NCBI GenBank assembly: GCA_003970805.2
Contig: CP051152.1
Location: forward strand, 3,224,001-3,288,000
Direction: 5' to 3'
DNA length: 64,000 bases
From: Undibacterium piscinae
GTDB lineage: Bacteria; Pseudomonadota; Gammaproteobacteria; Burkholderiales; Burkholderiaceae_D
In this document: in pieces, positions 63,201 through 64,000 of the stretch
Layout of the letters: each line of letters opens with the position of its first letter
Numbering within the stretch: position 1 is the stretch's first letter
The notes under the pieces: generated by a model
The model's input: the letters and a program-made list of their open reading frames with translations, nothing else
Told to the model about the DNA's origin: nothing
Database searches by the model: none
Program-made: the position numbers and the translations under genes

Positions 63201-64000
63201 GGGCGGCAGCGTCGTGATCACTGCGACACAAGTTGCTGTTACCGGCATCAATGCCCAGGCTGTGGCCAGTTATAGCCTGACGGTTGGTAAAAATGTGCAA
63301 GCTGCACTTACATTGACAGCAGACAAACTGGCGATTTTCAAAGTCACAGGTAAAGCTACGCTGACTGCATCCGGTGGTTCTGGCAACGGTGCAATCAGTT
63401 TCGCCGTCAGCTCCGGTGCCTGCAGTTTGTCCGGCAATGTCCTGTCGGCTGGCAGCACAGCAGGTAATTGTGTGGTGACTGCGACCAAAGACGCTGATGC
63501 GAATTTCAGTGCGGTCTCAGCCAGCATAACGATACAGATTCAGAATCTGACCGCAGCCAGCGTAACGATTGGTACTACGCAGTTTCAGGTATTGGATGGG
63601 GTGCCAGTCACACTGACGGCAGCGGTTACACCGGCTGCCGCTACTGGTACCATCAGTTTTATGGATGGAACGGTGAACCTGGCAACGGTCACACTGACGA
63701 ATGGTTCGGCCTTGCTGGTCGCGAAAAACCTGGCCATTGGTGTTCATACCATTACTGCGGTGTATTCGGGTGATGCGTTTACTGCGCCAGGTAATAGTGT
63801 AGGCATTACGGTGACGGTGGGTAAGCGTCCTGACCCAACAGTTGACTCAGTGGTGAAAAACACGGTGGTCGCGGCAGCAAATATCAGTCAGCGCTTCACT
63901 CAGGCACAGATGACGAATATTTACAGCCACGTTCAGGTTCTGCACCATGACTTTTCGATCAAGAATCGTTTTGGTATCAACTTTAATGCACCAGGTCTGG
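60274..64000 (+). CDS. Very large secreted fibronectin-III/Ig repeat protein (3' end outside window)
   Basis: Open to the window end (1242 codons and counting). Start ATG 60274 behind AGGACACAC. A signal peptide (about 1-24, ending AYAAA) precedes a cadherin-like module with GYTGDDTVVIYYQ (about 30-139). Five FN3 domains start at residues about 140, 230, 402, 574 and 746, each ending in GTAYTFTxKATN; four alternate with an Ig-like module containing QNFGT and CTINANQAG. Bacterial Ig-like domains follow to about residue 1180. The last 60 residues (RFTQAQMTNIYSHVQVLHHDFSIKNRFG, in parts) look like the linker before an autotransporter barrel, which would lie beyond the window. Probably a surface adhesin. 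Confidence 0.85.
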   Translation, partial: MKAVWLTLLMLFSMAGSSLAYAAAPPASCTINITNTGAASYTYNYTNQDLTNCDPGVHGMGSGGGVFTDSNGNTGAIGTNAGGTFLPNNAMTINYNGFIYTPPSIGYTGDDTVVIYYQDQFTAEFGQVTLTLHVTGAVTVPGAPTSVSATPGNASASVSFTAPGSNGGAAITGYTVTASPGGATATGASSPINVTGLINGTAYTFTVKATNSAGDSVASTASSAVTPRTVPGAPSAVSATAGSTTASVSFTAPASNGGSAITGYTVTVVETGATFVGASSPISVTGLTNGTAYTFTAKATNVAGTGTASAASTAVTPKTAQTITFNNPGSQNFGTSPTLSASASSTLPVTFTSATTGVCTVSGSTLTFVTAGNCTINANQAGNSTIYAATQVQQTFTVNAIVPGAPAAPTATAGDTTASVSFTVPASNGGSAITGYTVTVVETGATFGGASSPISVTGLTNGTAYTFTVKATNSAGTGTASGASTAVTPRAAQTITFNNPGSQNFGTTPTLSASASSTLPVTFTSATTGVCTVSGTTLTLVTAGTCTINANQAGDAAYGAATQVQQTFAIAAVVPGVPTAASATAGNTSATVTFTAPAFIGGAAITGYTVTVSPGGATFSGAASPINVTGLTNGTAYTFTVKATNSAGTGTASSASAAVTPQVVQTITFNNPGSQNFGTTPTLSASASSTLPVTFTSATTGVCTVSGTTLTLVTAGTCTINANQAGDAAYGAATQVQQTFAIAAVVPGAPTGATATVGNTSASVAFTAPASNGGAVITGYIVTVVETGATFSGAASPINVTGLTNGTAYTFTVKATNSAGNSSASAASGAITPKASQTISFTAPVTGVVGGVVNVTAMASSGLPVSFSSVTLPVCTVTGSSVNLIAAGTCTINADQSGNASFAAATQVSRSFTVGSTPVPMLNFTQAGPLQITLGNSLNNAVSSSLSGGSYGAISYSSSNAAVATVDASGKVTPVAGGSVVITATQVAVTGINAQAVASYSLTVGKNVQAALTLTADKLAIFKVTGKATLTASGGSGNGAISFAVSSGACSLSGNVLSAGSTAGNCVVTATKDADANFSAVSASITIQIQNLTAASVTIGTTQFQVLDGVPVTLTAAVTPAAATGTISFMDGTVNLATVTLTNGSALLVAKNLAIGVHTITAVYSGDAFTAPGNSVGITVTVGKRPDPTVDSVVKNTVVAAANISQRFTQAQMTNIYSHVQVLHHDFSIKNRFGINFNAPGL
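60961..63018 (+). repeat. Four tandem 516-bp units inside the repeat protein gene
   Basis: Unit starts at 60961, 61477, 61993 and 62509 are spaced exactly 516 bp (172 codons): one FN3 plus one Ig-like module each. Copies two and three are nearly identical over 61750-61992 against 62266-62508. The fourth unit diverges in its Ig-like half. A single FN3 (60691-60960, 270 bp) precedes the array. Confidence 0.93.

Overview
The window looks like a chromosomal segment of a betaproteobacterium of the order Burkholderiales, most plausibly family Oxalobacteraceae (Undibacterium/Herminiimonas-like). This is inferred from gene order (cox cluster with DUF2970 and DUF2909 genes; mla-ibaG-murA-his-tat; degS/Nif3-mscL-petABC-sspAB), from protein character and from a base composition that looks close to half GC. 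No taxonomic search was run. About 90% of the window is ordinary housekeeping sequence. The accessory material is at 13.5-19.9 kb, 23-26.8 kb and 58.8-64 kb, plus one gene inside the his operon.

Layout. 0-6.8 kb: aa3-type cytochrome c oxidase and its assembly genes (ctaD 3' end, a tiny assembly protein, ctaG, DUF2970, ctaE, DUF2909, SURF1, a Sco-like protein, ctaA, ctaB, senC). 6.8-10.7 kb, minus strand: rpoH behind a perfect CIRCE operator, then ftsX-ftsE-ftsY. 10.8-12.3 kb: rsmD, coaD, ferredoxin. 12.3-23 kb, mostly minus: diguanylate cyclase, damaged MOSC and ychF genes, MATE pump, an exported PilJ-N protein (plus strand), patatin, pth, a palindromic repeat, uvrA. 23-26.8 kb: truncated MFS gene, chemoreceptor, REP-type (IS200-like) transposase. 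26.9-33.1 kb: gltBD. 33.5-39.7 kb: mlaFEDA-C-B, an ABC exporter pair and ibaG. 39.7-49.4 kb: murA and hisGD-[DNA methyltransferase]-hisCBHAFIE-HIT. 49.5-58.6 kb: tatABC, DUF2461, DegS-like protease, Nif3, mscL, petABC, sspAB. 58.7-64 kb: tRNA-Thr, decayed tail-collar genes, and the start of a very large secreted fibronectin-III/Ig repeat protein with a 516-bp tandem repeat that runs off the window.

How the genes work together. The cta and pet clusters build the terminal oxidase and the bc1 complex; the Rieske protein carries a Tat-like signal. The mla genes maintain outer-membrane lipid asymmetry and sit beside murA as in many Proteobacteria. The his operon holds eight enzymes of histidine synthesis; HisG is the short form, so it should need HisZ, which is not in this window. 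rpoH behind CIRCE suggests that HrcA controls sigma-32.

The main caution is a set of single-base frameshifts inside A/T runs of seven to nine bases, in conserved genes (the small cox protein, Sco-like, rpoH, mlaC, hisI, petB). Homopolymer miscalls explain these best. Transcriptional slippage is a less likely alternative. The ychF/MOSC region has larger damage that homopolymers do not explain. The features most worth follow-up are the orphan methyltransferase with a histone-H1-like tail inside the his operon, the 516-bp-repeat surface protein beside decaying tail-collar genes, the roughly 120-bp palindrome between pth and uvrA, and CIRCE on rpoH.
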